Shown here one piece after another: positions 34,143 to 43,083 of a DNA stretch of 64,000 nucleotides. Where the stretch lies: positions 62,001-126,000 of the forward strand of contig NZ_BIFH01000043.1 in the NCBI RefSeq assembly GCF_003967355.1. Reading direction: 5' to 3'. The stretch is from Embleya hyalina. Its GTDB lineage: Bacteria > Actinomycetota > Actinomycetes > Streptomycetales > Streptomycetaceae. The stretch's first letter is position 1, and every line of letters begins with the position of its first letter. Below the pieces are notes generated by a model. It did not search any database, was not told the DNA's origin, and was given only the letters and a program-made list of their open reading frames with translations. The position numbers and the translations under genes are program-made.

Positions 34143-34333
34143 GCCGACACTAGTGGTCGAGTGGACATGGCGACAAGGTGGCATCTGCAAACCGTGCGCA
34201 AGACCACAAGGCGGGCGGTACGGCGGAGCAATAGCCGCATTCCGGGGCGGTGCGCGACGGCCGTCGGCGCGGGGCACGCTCGCGGTCGTGGGGTCGGGCG
34301 CCCCCGCCCCGGTCCGGGGGAGCGGCCCGGGCC

Positions 34334-34879
34334 TCAGCGCAGTCCGGGGCCGCGCCCTCGGATCACCAGGGTGCCCGCGACCCGGTCGCCGATCCGTCGG
34401 CCCCGCTCGCTGGTGAGCACCGCGACCAATCCGATCGCGCCGAACGCGAACGCGTCGACGCACAACAGCACCCAACGGATCGCGAGTTGGCGCCGCCCGG
34501 CCCGACCGCCGGACACGTCGACCACGCGGATCCCGAACAACTGCATGCCCCACGTGCGTCCGTCGTGCTCGGCGGGACGCAGCACCCAGTACCAGAACAG
34601 GATCGCCACCGCGACCACGAGCACACCGACGGTGATCGTCGCGGTGAGCGGGCCGCTGCGGATCGAACCGTCGGGGTGTGTGGGCAGCAGCACGAACAGG
34701 AACATCGCCGCGCCGGGCAGCAGCGCGGAGGCGATCACGTCCACCACGAACTGACCGATCCGTCGGTAGAGCACCGACGGGCCGACCCGATGTTCGACCG
34801 CCGGCAGCCACACCCGGGCGCGCGGCCCGACGGGATGGACCGAGCGCGCGAACCGCTGCGGAAGGCTCCGTTCGTACAT
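34334..34879 (-). CDS. RDD family membrane protein
   Basis: About 181 residues. The RDD domain has the R-R-I-G-Q-F-V-V-D (Arg then Asp) start of helix 1 near residue 40, a second helix (T-V-G-V-L-V-V-A-V-A-I-L-F-W-Y-W) and a third with R-W-V-L-L-C-V-D-A, plus the conserved G-M-Q-L-F-G-I-R-V-V. Function of the family is not settled; roles in Na+/H+ exchange have been reported for some members. Start at 34879 is preferred because GCGGAAAG lies ~9 nt upstream; an ATG 14 codons earlier is possible. Confidence 0.85.
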   Translation of the reverse strand: MYERSLPQRFARSVHPVGPRARVWLPAVEHRVGPSVLYRRIGQFVVDVIASALLPGAAMFLFVLLPTHPDGSIRSGPLTATITVGVLVVAVAILFWYWVLRPAEHDGRTWGMQLFGIRVVDVSGGRAGRRQLAIRWVLLCVDAFAFGAIGLVAVLTSERGRRIGDRVAGTLVIRGRGPGLR

Positions 34880-35017
34880 GTTCTTGTACTTTCCGCAACC
34901 GGGCGGGTTGACTCCCGGCACGGCGGATCTCGCGGAGATTGCGCCCGGTCGGCGGACAACGGGCCCGACCGGACGGCGGCGAAATGATCATCGATCGGCG
35001 GGATCGACCGAAATCGA

Positions 35018-35875
35018 TCAGATCGTCATCGGGCCGTCGACCCCGAACAGGTCCGGCTCGGAGCGGCTGATCACGTCGTACAACGGCTTGTAGTTGATCC
35101 ACGCCACCGTGTCGTTGCCGAGCTGGTCCCGGGTCAGCCGCGCGTTCTCCGGCGAGATCGGCCGCAGTTCTCCGGCCGCCTGGGCCAACAGTTGCACCTG
35201 GCACGAGCGCTCCATGGTGATGAACCACCAGGCCGCCGCGTCCACGGACCGTCCGACGGTGAGCAGACCGTGGTTGCGCAGGATCAGCGCCTTGTGCGAG
35301 CCCAGCGTCTTGGCGATCCGCCGTCCCTCCTCGGCGTCGAGCACCACGCCCGCGTAGTCGTCGAAGAGTTCGTGGTCCTCGTAGAACGGACACACGTCCT
35401 GGGTGATCGGCTCGAGCCGGATCCCGAGCGCGGACAACGCGCGTCCGTGCGTGGAGTGGCTGTGCGCCGCGGCGACCACGTCCGGACGGGCCGCGTGGAT
35501 CTGCGAGTGGATCGCGAACGCGGCCTGGTTGACGTGGAAGCGACCCTCGACGACCTGTCCCTCGTGGTTGACCAGGATCAGGTCGTCCACGGTGATGTGC
35601 TTGAACGACATCCCGAACGGGTTCACCCAGAAGTGGTCGACGAACTCGGGGTCGCGCGCGGTGATGTGCCCGGCCACCCCCTCCTCGAAGCCGAACCGGC
35701 CGAACAGTCGCAGCGCCGCCGTCAGTCGTTCCTTGCGGTGCCGGCGCTCCCGTTCGACGGTCTCGAACGTGGGCGGCAGCGCGAAGCTCAGGTCGGTGGG
35801 CGAGACCGGTCGCGGCGCCGACCGCTCGGCGCTCGGCGGGCCGTCCTGGGGGCGGGGCGCATCGGTGGCGGACAT
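35018..35875 (-). CDS. Class II aldolase/adducin family protein
   Basis: A 285-residue cytosolic protein with a ~35-residue disordered N-terminus. Zinc ligands are visible in A-H-S-H-S-T-H-G and L-R-N-H-G-L-L, and G-V-A-G-H-I-T-A-R-D is the family phosphate-binding region. Family members are fuculose-phosphate-type aldolases or decarboxylases; the substrate here is unknown. The second of two close ATG codons is chosen because GAGGAG lies 6 nt upstream; it abuts the first ATG. Confidence 0.88.
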   Translation of the reverse strand: MSATDAPRPQDGPPSAERSAPRPVSPTDLSFALPPTFETVERERRHRKERLTAALRLFGRFGFEEGVAGHITARDPEFVDHFWVNPFGMSFKHITVDDLILVNHEGQVVEGRFHVNQAAFAIHSQIHAARPDVVAAAHSHSTHGRALSALGIRLEPITQDVCPFYEDHELFDDYAGVVLDAEEGRRIAKTLGSHKALILRNHGLLTVGRSVDAAAWWFITMERSCQVQLLAQAAGELRPISPENARLTRDQLGNDTVAWINYKPLYDVISRSEPDLFGVDGPMTI

Positions 35876-36738
35876 GTCCATCTCCTCGGGCTCGGGGCGC
35901 GCACGGGTGCCGCCGACGCTACTCGCGAGTCACATCCGAGGACAGCCTCGCGCGGGCGCCGGATCGCGCGGAGTCGGGGCCGAGAGCCGGTAGGTGCCGG
36001 CCGAGGCGGTGCGGGTGGGCCGAGGCGGTGCGGGTGGGCCCGGGGGGGCGAGCGGCCCGGGATTCTAGCGTCCGAACGTCGGGCGGATCGGGTTTCCGGC
36101 AATTAATCGAATATTGCCCACGACCGCCTTCGGGCCGCTCCTACGCTGCCGTTCAGCGAGTCCGGGAGGTCGAGTCCGAAGCAGTCGAACTCGAATTCCC
36201 GGACCCGCTCGAAGGCGACGGGAAAAGTACACGCGGACGTATGCGGGGGGAAGGGGTGCGTGAGGTGAGCGGCGGAGGAGCGCATTCCACGGAGGTCGCG
36301 AATATCGGCGTACGGGCGCCCTCGGGGGCGCCCGGGCCCGGCCGGGGCGACGGGGTGGGGTCGCGGGCCAGGACCGAGGCGGGCCGCCGGGGCACGCCCG
36401 CGCGAGCGCCCGCGTCCAGGAGCCCGATCGCGAGGAGTTGGGCGGAGATGGCACCACCCCCACGCCGATCCAGACCGTCCCGGCGCAGATCAGCCGACCC
36501 GCCGACCGGATCCGATCCCGGGCGGGCCCCATCGATCGAGGTGGATGTCATCGAAGCAGTCGAGGTCGATCCCCCCGCGCCGGCCGAGGTCGAACCGATC
36601 GCACCGATCGCACCGATCGAGGCGACCGCGGTCGGCGGGCCGCTCCCGAGCGATCCGGACCCGGAACCGGCCGGGTCCGGCGACGAGCCCGTCGGAGTCC
36701 ACCGGAAAGCCGCACCGCCGATCGCCCCGGAGGCAATC
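35876..36738. other. 0.86-kb region without a confident gene
   Basis: It contains a 19-bp direct duplication (CCGAGGCGGTGCGGGTGGG at 36001 and 36020), a local AT-rich patch near 36100-36118, and a 9-bp triplet repeat CCGATCGCA/CCGATCGCA/CCGATCGAG at 36595-36621. An open frame from the ATG at 36241 runs into the roadblock gene and encodes an Ala/Pro/Glu-rich stretch. It could be a disordered N-terminal extension, but it lacks a ribosome-binding site. Confidence 0.5.
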
Positions 36739-37110
36739 ATGGCCAATATGGAAACGGCCCTCAAGGAAGCAATGACGATCGAGGGCGCCGTGGGGGTGGC
36801 CCTGGTCGACTACACCAGCGGAATGGCGCTCGGAATTCTCGGCGGCAGCAAGGAACTCGATCTCAACGTGGCCGCCGCCGGGAATACCGACGTGATGCGC
36901 GCGAAGATGCGCACGATGGAGATGTTGCACCTCGGCGACCAGATCGAGGACATCCTGATCACGCTCGGCAAGCAGTACCACCTGATCCGCCCGCTGTCCG
37001 GTCGGGCCGGGAAGGGGCTGTTCCTCTACCTGGTGCTGATGAAGGACCGCGCCAACCTCGCGCTGGCCCGACACAGCCTCAAGCGTGTCGAGGAGGAGAT
37101 CGAGGTCTGA
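36739..37110 (+). CDS. Stand-alone roadblock/LC7 domain protein
   Basis: A 123-residue single roadblock/LC7 domain: M-E-T-A-L-K-E-A-M-T, V-G-V-A-L-V-D-Y-T-S-G-M-A-L-G, L-I-R-P-L-S-G-R and L-F-L-Y-L-V-L. In actinomycetes such proteins usually sit in conservons with a histidine-kinase-like protein, DUF742 protein and small GTPase; none of those partners is adjacent here. GGAGG 5-6 nt before ATG 36739 strongly supports this start. An in-frame upstream ATG at 36241 would give a 166-residue acidic Pro-rich extension; less likely. Confidence 0.85.
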   Translation: MANMETALKEAMTIEGAVGVALVDYTSGMALGILGGSKELDLNVAAAGNTDVMRAKMRTMEMLHLGDQIEDILITLGKQYHLIRPLSGRAGKGLFLYLVLMKDRANLALARHSLKRVEEEIEV

Positions 37111-37261
37111 ACCCGGGCGCGCCCGCGAGCCGAGGCCCGTCGGCGCACCCGCAGACCCATCCTCGACACCTCTCGGCGCCCCCGCCCCCCGTGCGGCGGG
37201 CGCCGGTGGGGTGTCCGGGGACACGTGCGGCGGCCCTGGTCTCCCCGCTCCGTCTCGGATA

Positions 37262-37295
37262 TGACGGTACGTCAGATGTACCGTCGAGCCTCGAC
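37262..37295. promoter_or_regulatory. Nested palindromes, probable TetR-type operator cluster
   Basis: Three overlapping perfect inverted repeats: TGACG-GTA-CGTCA (37262-37274), GACGGTAC-7nt-GTACCGTC (37263-37285) and GTCGAG-C-CTCGAC (37283-37295), all ~70-100 bp upstream of the epimerase ATG. The density of symmetric elements is typical of repressor operators; no regulator gene is adjacent. Confidence 0.55.
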
Positions 37296-37365
37296 GTACC
37301 TCGCGCGGGCGATCACCCACCCGATCGTGCGCGGATCGTGTCCCCCGAGTCCTCCGAGGAGCCGC

Positions 37366-38313
37366 ATGTTGTCGGGCGAGAAGATCCTGATCACCGGTCC
37401 CGCGGGCCAGATCGCCTATCCGCTGACCGAATACCTGGCCCGGGACAACGAGGTGTGGGGCATCGCCCGCTTCTCGAACGCCGAGGACCGGGCGCGGGTG
37501 GACGCCCTCGGGGTGACCACGCGCGCCGTCGACCTGGGCTCGGGGGCGTTCGACGAGCTGCCCGAGGACTTCACGTACGTCCTGCACCTGGCCACCTTCC
37601 AGGGCCCCGGACTCGACTACGACGAGGCGCTGCGGGTCAACGCGGAGGGCACGGGCCTGCTGCTCCGGCACTGTCGTCGGGCCAAGGCCGCGCTGGTGAT
37701 GTCCACCGCGTCGGTACTCAAGCCGCACCCGGACCCGATGCACGTCTTCCACGAGAGCGACCCGCTCGGCGACGCCAACGTCACGCACGCGCCGACCTAC
37801 TCGGTGTCCAAGACCGCCGAGGAGGCGGTCGCCCGCTACTGCGCCCGCGCCTTCGACCTGCCCGTGGTGATCGCCCGGATGAACGCCTCGTACGGCCCCG
37901 GCGGCGGGCTGCCGACCATGCACATGGACGCGGTGCTCGCCGGCCGGCCGATCACGACCCGCTGGGACCCGTGCATGTACAGCCCGATCCATCAGGACGA
38001 CATCAACAGCCAGACGGCGGCGCTCCTGGACGCGGCGTCCACCCCCGCGACGGTGGTCAACTGGGGCGGCGACGAGCCGGTGAGCGTGCAGGAGTGGGCG
38101 GCGTACACGGCCGAGCTGAGCGGCCTGCCCGCCGAGGTGGTGGTGCGCGAGCAGCCCGGCACGCTGCGTGGGCAGATCCAGGACACCACGAAGCGGGCGG
38201 CGATCACCGGGCCGTGCGCGGTCGACTGGCGCGCGGGACTGGCCCGGGTATACGCCTCCCGGCGCGAGGATTCGGCCCGACCGGGTCGGGCGGCTTCCGG
38301 CCGCGCTCGATAG
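37366..38313 (+). CDS. NAD-dependent epimerase/dehydratase family protein
   Basis: A 315-residue extended-SDR protein. Rossmann motif I-L-I-T-G-P-A-G-Q-I-A-Y (a variant of G-x-x-G-x-x-G), then H-L-A-T-F, M-S-T-A-S-V, and the catalytic Y-S-V-S-K (Tyr-x-x-x-Lys). Q-D-D-I-N and W-G-G-D-E-P-V-S mark the C-terminal substrate part. Substrate unknown. The ATG has GAGGA 5 nt upstream. The operator-like palindromes upstream suggest repression by an unlinked regulator. Confidence 0.88.
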   Translation: MLSGEKILITGPAGQIAYPLTEYLARDNEVWGIARFSNAEDRARVDALGVTTRAVDLGSGAFDELPEDFTYVLHLATFQGPGLDYDEALRVNAEGTGLLLRHCRRAKAALVMSTASVLKPHPDPMHVFHESDPLGDANVTHAPTYSVSKTAEEAVARYCARAFDLPVVIARMNASYGPGGGLPTMHMDAVLAGRPITTRWDPCMYSPIHQDDINSQTAALLDAASTPATVVNWGGDEPVSVQEWAAYTAELSGLPAEVVVREQPGTLRGQIQDTTKRAAITGPCAVDWRAGLARVYASRREDSARPGRAASGRAR

Positions 38314-38408
38314 CGTCGAGTCGTCACGTCTTACTCGCGCCGTCGCGGAGCGCTCCACGTCCTCGGATCGGGTGGCTGCGGCGGCACCACGCAGGAGGGA
38401 CAACGATC

Positions 38409-38900
38409 ATGGGCATCCTCGATACCCCCATCGCCACGCTGGCGGGGGAGAGCACGACCCTGGGCGAGGTGACCGGGGGGAAGGTGGCACTCGTCGTCAA
38501 TGTCGCGTCCAAGTGCGGCCTGACCCCGCAGTACACGGGCCTGGAGGAGTTGCAGAAGGAACTCGGCTCGCGCGGCTTCACCGTGGTCGGCGTGCCGTGC
38601 AACCAGTTCATGGGCCAGGAGCCGGGCAGCGCGGAGGAGATCCGGGAGTTCTGCTCGACCACCTATGGGGTGACCTTCCCGCTCACCGAGAAGGTCGACG
38701 TCAACGGCGCCGACCGGCACCCGCTCTACGACGTGCTCACCGCGGCCTCCGACGCCGAGGGCGGCGCGGGCGACGTGCAGTGGAACTTCGAGAAGTTCCT
38801 GCTCTCCGCCGACGGCGCCATCGTCGGTCGGTTCCGTCCCAAGACCGACCCGCACGACCCGAACCTGATCGCCGCGATCGAGAGCGTCCTACCCAAATAG
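38409..38900 (+). CDS. Glutathione-peroxidase-family thiol peroxidase
   Basis: A 163-residue protein with the catalytic set of the family: Cys36 in N-V-A-S-K-C-G-L-T, Gln in P-C-N-Q-F, Trp/Asn in W-N-F-E-K-F. Cys rather than selenocysteine at the active site, and actinomycetes lack glutathione, so thioredoxin or mycoredoxin is the likely reductant. A strong AGGAGGGA precedes the ATG. It ends at a large bidirectional hairpin shared with the PP2C-like gene. Confidence 0.93.
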   Translation: MGILDTPIATLAGESTTLGEVTGGKVALVVNVASKCGLTPQYTGLEELQKELGSRGFTVVGVPCNQFMGQEPGSAEEIREFCSTTYGVTFPLTEKVDVNGADRHPLYDVLTAASDAEGGAGDVQWNFEKFLLSADGAIVGRFRPKTDPHDPNLIAAIESVLPK

Positions 38901-38910
38901 CCCGCACGTC

Positions 38911-38965
38911 CGCCTCGTTCGCGAACCCCGGGTCGACGCCGACCGGGGTTCGCGGACGAGGCGGG
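38911..38965. terminator. Bidirectional terminator between convergent genes
   Basis: A 22-bp stem with a single G-U pair, arms 38911-38932 and 38944-38965, 11-nt loop. It lies between the convergent peroxidase and PP2C-like genes. Confidence 0.85.
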
Positions 38966-39015
38966 ACACGGGTGCGGTACGACGCGCTCGGCGGCACGGG
39001 CCCGGATCGGCCGGG

Positions 39016-39828
39016 TCAGACCAGCGCCCAGACCGCGGTCGCGTCGTCGCAGACCTTCCCGCGCGGCCAGCGCGCGCCGTCCGCGTCGGAGGCCTCCGCC
39101 GCCCGTACCCGCGCCAGCAGTTCCGCCGGTCCGAAGTGGCGCAGCGTGGTCATCAGCCGGTCCCAGTCGCCGATCCCGAACCGGTCCACCAGTCGACTGG
39201 CCCCGTCGGTGAGCGCGGCGAACGCGCGCACCTCGCCGAGTGCCAGACCGCCCGTCAGCGCCTCGCCGGCGGCCGCCGGATCGGCCGCCGCGACCCAGTG
39301 GCCGCCGGGCACGTTGCGCGTCGCCCGGACCGTATCGGCGTACTCCTGATGTGCCGTCAGGTAGCCGGAGCTGCCCGCCGGATGGGCGTTGCGCCGGCGT
39401 CGCGCCGCCGCGCCGACCACGCCCAGTCGATCGTCGGTGACCACGGTGAGGTCGTCGTCCCGCTCGATCAGCAGCGTCGAATCGGACAGCACCAGGTATT
39501 CCAGCCGGTCCCCGACCACCCGCACCACCACGGCGGTCGCGGCCGGCGCGTCGGGCCGGGCCAGGTCGCACCCGTCCACGTGCAGCGCCGAGGTGTCCTC
39601 GATCGCGTCGTGCAGGCACTCGGCGAGGGAGCGGTCCGGCCGCCCGCCGCTGTGGGTGAACAACGCGGTGCCCAACCGCTCGACGAACCAGGGCACGCCG
39701 TGTTTGCAGCCGTTGTCCGAACTCGACGTCACACCGTCGAGCAGCACCAGCGTCGTCGGTCCCGCGACGACGAAATCCTCGTTCGGCCCGCCCGGATGAC
39801 CCGGTTCGGTCGCGAATTCCACGCGCAT
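39016..39828 (-). CDS. PP2C-like protein phosphatase domain protein
   Basis: About 270 residues, a diverged PP2C fold. Landmarks in order: G-P-N-E-D-F (Asp metal ligand), L-L-D-G-V (replacing the usual D-G-M-G-G-H), S-D-S-T-L-L-I (replacing G-D-S-R), L-T-D-G-A-S-R, and C-D-D-A-T-A-V. The four metal-binding Asp appear kept, so phosphatase activity is plausible but unproven. The second ATG (39828) fits the AGGGAGGG spacing; the ATG at 39837 directly abuts it. Confidence 0.82.
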   Translation of the reverse strand: MRVEFATEPGHPGGPNEDFVVAGPTTLVLLDGVTSSSDNGCKHGVPWFVERLGTALFTHSGGRPDRSLAECLHDAIEDTSALHVDGCDLARPDAPAATAVVVRVVGDRLEYLVLSDSTLLIERDDDLTVVTDDRLGVVGAAARRRRNAHPAGSSGYLTAHQEYADTVRATRNVPGGHWVAAADPAAAGEALTGGLALGEVRAFAALTDGASRLVDRFGIGDWDRLMTTLRHFGPAELLARVRAAEASDADGARWPRGKVCDDATAVWALV

Positions 39829-39931
39829 CGCGGACATCCCTCCCTTTTAGGTGCCACGCCGTACGGCTGCCCCGCGCCCGAGGCCGGGAAACGGCCGTTG
39901 ATCATGCCCCCCTGCCTGGGACGCTCGGAAA

Positions 39932-39999
39932 GTTCACAGCGGTTTCACGAAACGGTTTCGCGTGAGGTCTCGTGTGGGCCGGGGAACTGCCCCTACTCT
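39932..39999 (+). promoter_or_regulatory. Regulatory region of the 5'-nucleotidase gene: PHO-box-like repeats, palindrome and -10
   Basis: Two consecutive 11-mers, GTTCACAGCGG (39932) and TTTCACGAAAC (39943), resemble a PhoP PHO box, whose conserved core is GTTCA. They overlap a 13-bp palindrome CGAAAC-G-GTTTCG (39948-39960) that looks like a LacI-type operator. TACTCT at 39994-39999 is a plausible -10. The PHO match is partial (about 8 and 6 of 11 positions). Confidence 0.4.
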
Positions 40000-40070
40000 C
40001 TGGCTTCGAGACACCTTCAGGCCCCACTTCTACGCGCGTCACCAACCGGCGCGCCCTCCGAAGGGATCCC

Positions 40071-41855
40071 ATGTTCGGGATTGGACGACGCCGCGGTCGC
40101 CTCGCCCTCACCGGCCTGGTCGCCGCGAGCCTGCTCACCATGGGCGGCACCGCGACGGCCGGCCCGGGCGCCGACCGCGGCCGCCCCTCCGGCACGACGG
40201 ACCTCGAATTCCTGGCGCTCAACGACCTGCACGGCAACCTGGAGGAACCGCAGGGTTCCGCCGGAAACGTCACCGAGATCGGTCCCGACGGCAAGCCCGT
40301 CTCGATCCCGGCCGGCGGCATCGAGCACCTGGCCACCCAACTGCGCGCGGAGCGGGCGAAGAACCCCAACTCGCTGACCATCGCGGCCGGCGACATGATC
40401 GGCGCGAGCCCGCTGCTCTCCGGGCTGTTCCACGACGAGCCGACGATCGAGGCGCTGAACAAGGTCGGCCTCGACGTCACCTCCGTGGGCAACCACGAGT
40501 TCGACGAGGGCAAGAAGGAACTGCAGCGCATGCAGTACGGCGGCTGCCACCCCAAGGACGGCTGCTACACGCCGGGCCGCACCTTCGAGGGCGCCGACTT
40601 CCAGTACCTGGCCGCGAACGTGCTCGACGAGCGCACCGGGCTGCCGATCCTGGCGCCGGTGAGCATCAAGAACGTGGGCGGCGCGCGCGTCGGCTTCATC
40701 GGCATGACCCTGGAGGGCACGCCGGACATCGTCACCGCCGAGGGTGTCAAGGGCCTGACCTTCAAGGACGAGGTCAAGACCGCCAACGCCGTGGTGCCGT
40801 GGCTGCGGCTGTTCGGCGTCGAGTCGATCGTGGTGTTGCTGCACGAGGGCGGCCTGCCGACGAGCAACGCGTACAACTACGACTGCAACGCGGGTGGCAA
40901 CCTGGGCCTGTCCGGCCCGATCGTGGACATCGCCAAGAACCTGGACCCGGCGATCGACCTCGTCGTCACCGGCCACACCCACCAGGCGTATGCGTGCGAC
41001 ATCCCGGACCCGGCGGGCAAGCCGCGCCTGGTCACCAGCGCGTCGTCCTACGGGAAGATGTACACCAGGATCGACCTGACCTACGACAAGCGCACCCGCG
41101 ACATCGTGCGCACCTCGGTCAAGGCACAGAACACGGTCGTACGCCGGGACACCCCGAAGGCCCCGGACCTGACGCAACTGCTCGCCGACTGGCAAAAGCT
41201 CGCCGCCCCGGTGGCGAACCGCTCGATCGGCTACATCGCCGGCGACATCCGCGGCCGCGGCGCCACCACGCCCGAATCCCCGCTGGGCGACGTGATCGCC
41301 GACGCGCAACTGGAGGCGACCGCACCGGCCGACAAGGGCGGCGCGCAGATCGCCTTCATGAACCCGGGCGGCATTCGATCCGACCTGCAATACGCGGCCG
41401 CCGGGGCCGAGGGCAACGGTGTGGTCACCTACGCCGAGGCGTTCACGGTGCAGCCGTTCACCAACATGATGCAGACCCTCGACCTCAAGGGTCAGGCCGT
41501 ACTCGACGTGCTGGCCCAGCAGTACTCCGGCGCCAACGCGGCCAACCCGAAGGTGTTGCAGATCTCGAAGGGCCTGACCTACACGACCGATCGGTCCAGG
41601 ACGGGCGCCGAGAAGATCGTGCCGGGCAGCGTCAAGCTGAACGGCGTGCCGATCGACCCGGCCGCGACCTACAAGGTCAGCGCGAACGAGTTCCTGGCCG
41701 GTGGCGGCGACGGCTTCGCCGCCTTCAAGACCGGTACGAACAAGCTGGTCGGTGTTTCCGACCTGGACGCGCTGCTGGCCTACTTCGCCGCCCACTCGTC
41801 GGCGAGCGCGCCGCTCGCGCCGCCGGCGGCGGACCGGATCACCTTCATCGGGTGA
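40071..41855 (+). CDS. Secreted 5'-nucleotidase/UshA-type metallophosphoesterase
   Basis: A 594-residue exported enzyme releasing phosphate from nucleotides. Residues 1-33 form a signal peptide (Arg-rich start, then A-L-T-G-L-V-A-A-S-L-L, cut near T-A-T-A-G). The metallophosphoesterase domain has L-N-D-L-H-G-N, A-A-G-D-M-I-G-A-S, V-G-N-H-E-F-D-E-G and V-T-G-H-T-H-Q. The C-terminal 5'-nucleotidase domain has N-P-G-G-I-R-S-D-L and A-G-G-G-D-G-F. No sortase signal or membrane anchor, so it is freely secreted. AAGGGA lies a few bases before the ATG. Possible phosphate control is discussed under the upstream region. Confidence 0.93.
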   Translation: MFGIGRRRGRLALTGLVAASLLTMGGTATAGPGADRGRPSGTTDLEFLALNDLHGNLEEPQGSAGNVTEIGPDGKPVSIPAGGIEHLATQLRAERAKNPNSLTIAAGDMIGASPLLSGLFHDEPTIEALNKVGLDVTSVGNHEFDEGKKELQRMQYGGCHPKDGCYTPGRTFEGADFQYLAANVLDERTGLPILAPVSIKNVGGARVGFIGMTLEGTPDIVTAEGVKGLTFKDEVKTANAVVPWLRLFGVESIVVLLHEGGLPTSNAYNYDCNAGGNLGLSGPIVDIAKNLDPAIDLVVTGHTHQAYACDIPDPAGKPRLVTSASSYGKMYTRIDLTYDKRTRDIVRTSVKAQNTVVRRDTPKAPDLTQLLADWQKLAAPVANRSIGYIAGDIRGRGATTPESPLGDVIADAQLEATAPADKGGAQIAFMNPGGIRSDLQYAAAGAEGNGVVTYAEAFTVQPFTNMMQTLDLKGQAVLDVLAQQYSGANAANPKVLQISKGLTYTTDRSRTGAEKIVPGSVKLNGVPIDPAATYKVSANEFLAGGGDGFAAFKTGTNKLVGVSDLDALLAYFAAHSSASAPLAPPAADRITFIG

Positions 41856-41869
41856 CCCTCGGCCGATCG

Positions 41870-41908
41870 CCCGGAAAGGCCCGGTCCCGGGTGGGGGCCG
41901 GGCCTTTC
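41870..41908 (+). terminator. Hairpin terminator after the 5'-nucleotidase gene
   Basis: Perfect 13-bp stem CGGAAAGGCCCGG/CCGGGCCTTTCCG with a 13-nt loop, 14 nt after the stop. Confidence 0.8.
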
Positions 41909-42016
41909 CGACGTATCGGCGCGCCGGTGCGGCCGGCCCCCGGCGGGCGTGCCGACACGGGGGCGATCGGGCGGCCGAGTGCCGGGTTCACCCCGCGACT
42001 GGGCCACAATCGCCCC

Positions 42017-43015
42017 ATGAGCACACCGAGACGCCCCCCGACCGGGGCCGATGTGGCCCGTGCCGCAGGCGTTTCGCGCGCCACCGTGTCGTACGCGATG
42101 AACGACGTGCAGGACGCGCGCATCCCCGAGGAGACCCGACGGCGGGTACGCGAGGTGGCCGCCGACCTGGGCTACGAGCCGCGTTCGGACGCGCGTTCGC
42201 TCCGGCGCGGGCGCACCGACCTGGTGATCGTGCCCACCTACGTGGTGCCGTTCGGCCAACTCATCCAGCGGTTCCTCGACGGCCTGGCCCGCGAGTTGCA
42301 CGGGCTCGGCCACACCCTGGTGATCCACGGCAACCCCGCCGCGCACGGGATCGAGGCGGCCAAGGCGTGGGGCGCGCTGAACCCGACCGTGGTCCTGGTG
42401 CTGCCCGAGCGCATGTCCGCCGAAGGGGTGGAGTACCTCACCGCGCGCGGAACCGCGGTGGTGGCCCTGGGGCACAGCGCGGTGCCGGTCGCGCTCAGCC
42501 TGAGGATCGATCACGCGGCGGCCGGCGCGTGCGCCGCGGAACACCTGATCGCGGGCGGGCGACGCGACTTCGCCGTGGTGGTGCCGCGCGAGCCGGGACT
42601 GATCGAGATCGGCCGGGAACGGCTGGCGGGCTTTCGGGCCTTCGCCGAGGCGGCCGGCGGGACGGTCCGCGTGGTGGAGATGGCGGAGAACGCGGCCGAG
42701 GCGACGCGGATCGTGGGGGAGTGGCGCGCCGGAGACCGCCCCGACGGGGTGTACGGCTACAACGACGAGTACGCGGCGCTGCTCCTGGGCGCGCTGGCCG
42801 ACGCCGGCCTCGACGTGCCGGGGCGGCTCGCGGTGGTCGGCACCGACGATCTGGCGCTGTGCGAGATGGTCCGGCCGCGGCTGACCTCGGTCGCCTTCGA
42901 GGAGGTCATCCCGATGCGCGCGGTGGCGGCGGCCATCGTCGCGGCGGGCGAGGGCGCGGTGGCGGGCGAGTTGACGTTGTGGCGGATGGCGATGCGGGTC
43001 CGGGAATCGAGCTGA
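42017..43015 (+). CDS. LacI family transcriptional regulator
   Basis: A 332-residue repressor. The N-terminal helix-turn-helix with hinge (D-V-A-R-A-A-G-V-S-R-A-T-V-S-Y-A-M-N, residues ~10-30) is followed by a periplasmic-binding-like sensor domain with G-Y-N-D-E-Y-A-A and V-V-G-T-D-D-L. Ligand unknown. No sugar transporter is adjacent; the nearest LacI-type palindrome is before the nucleotidase gene. CACAAT lies 6 nt before the ATG with no ribosome-binding site, a weak leaderless signature. Confidence 0.92.
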   Translation: MSTPRRPPTGADVARAAGVSRATVSYAMNDVQDARIPEETRRRVREVAADLGYEPRSDARSLRRGRTDLVIVPTYVVPFGQLIQRFLDGLARELHGLGHTLVIHGNPAAHGIEAAKAWGALNPTVVLVLPERMSAEGVEYLTARGTAVVALGHSAVPVALSLRIDHAAAGACAAEHLIAGGRRDFAVVVPREPGLIEIGRERLAGFRAFAEAAGGTVRVVEMAENAAEATRIVGEWRAGDRPDGVYGYNDEYAALLLGALADAGLDVPGRLAVVGTDDLALCEMVRPRLTSVAFEEVIPMRAVAAAIVAAGEGAVAGELTLWRMAMRVRESS

Positions 43016-43083
43016 ACCGGCCGCCCGTCGGGGCCGTTCGCCGCGTGTGCGCCGAGAGGTCGCGACGGGCGGCCGACGGCCCG

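Noticed and set aside
36153-36764. Minus-strand frame starting with a hydrophobic stretch opposite the roadblock leader.
   Set aside because: Low-complexity Gly/Ser/Ala translation, no ribosome-binding site, overlaps the roadblock start.
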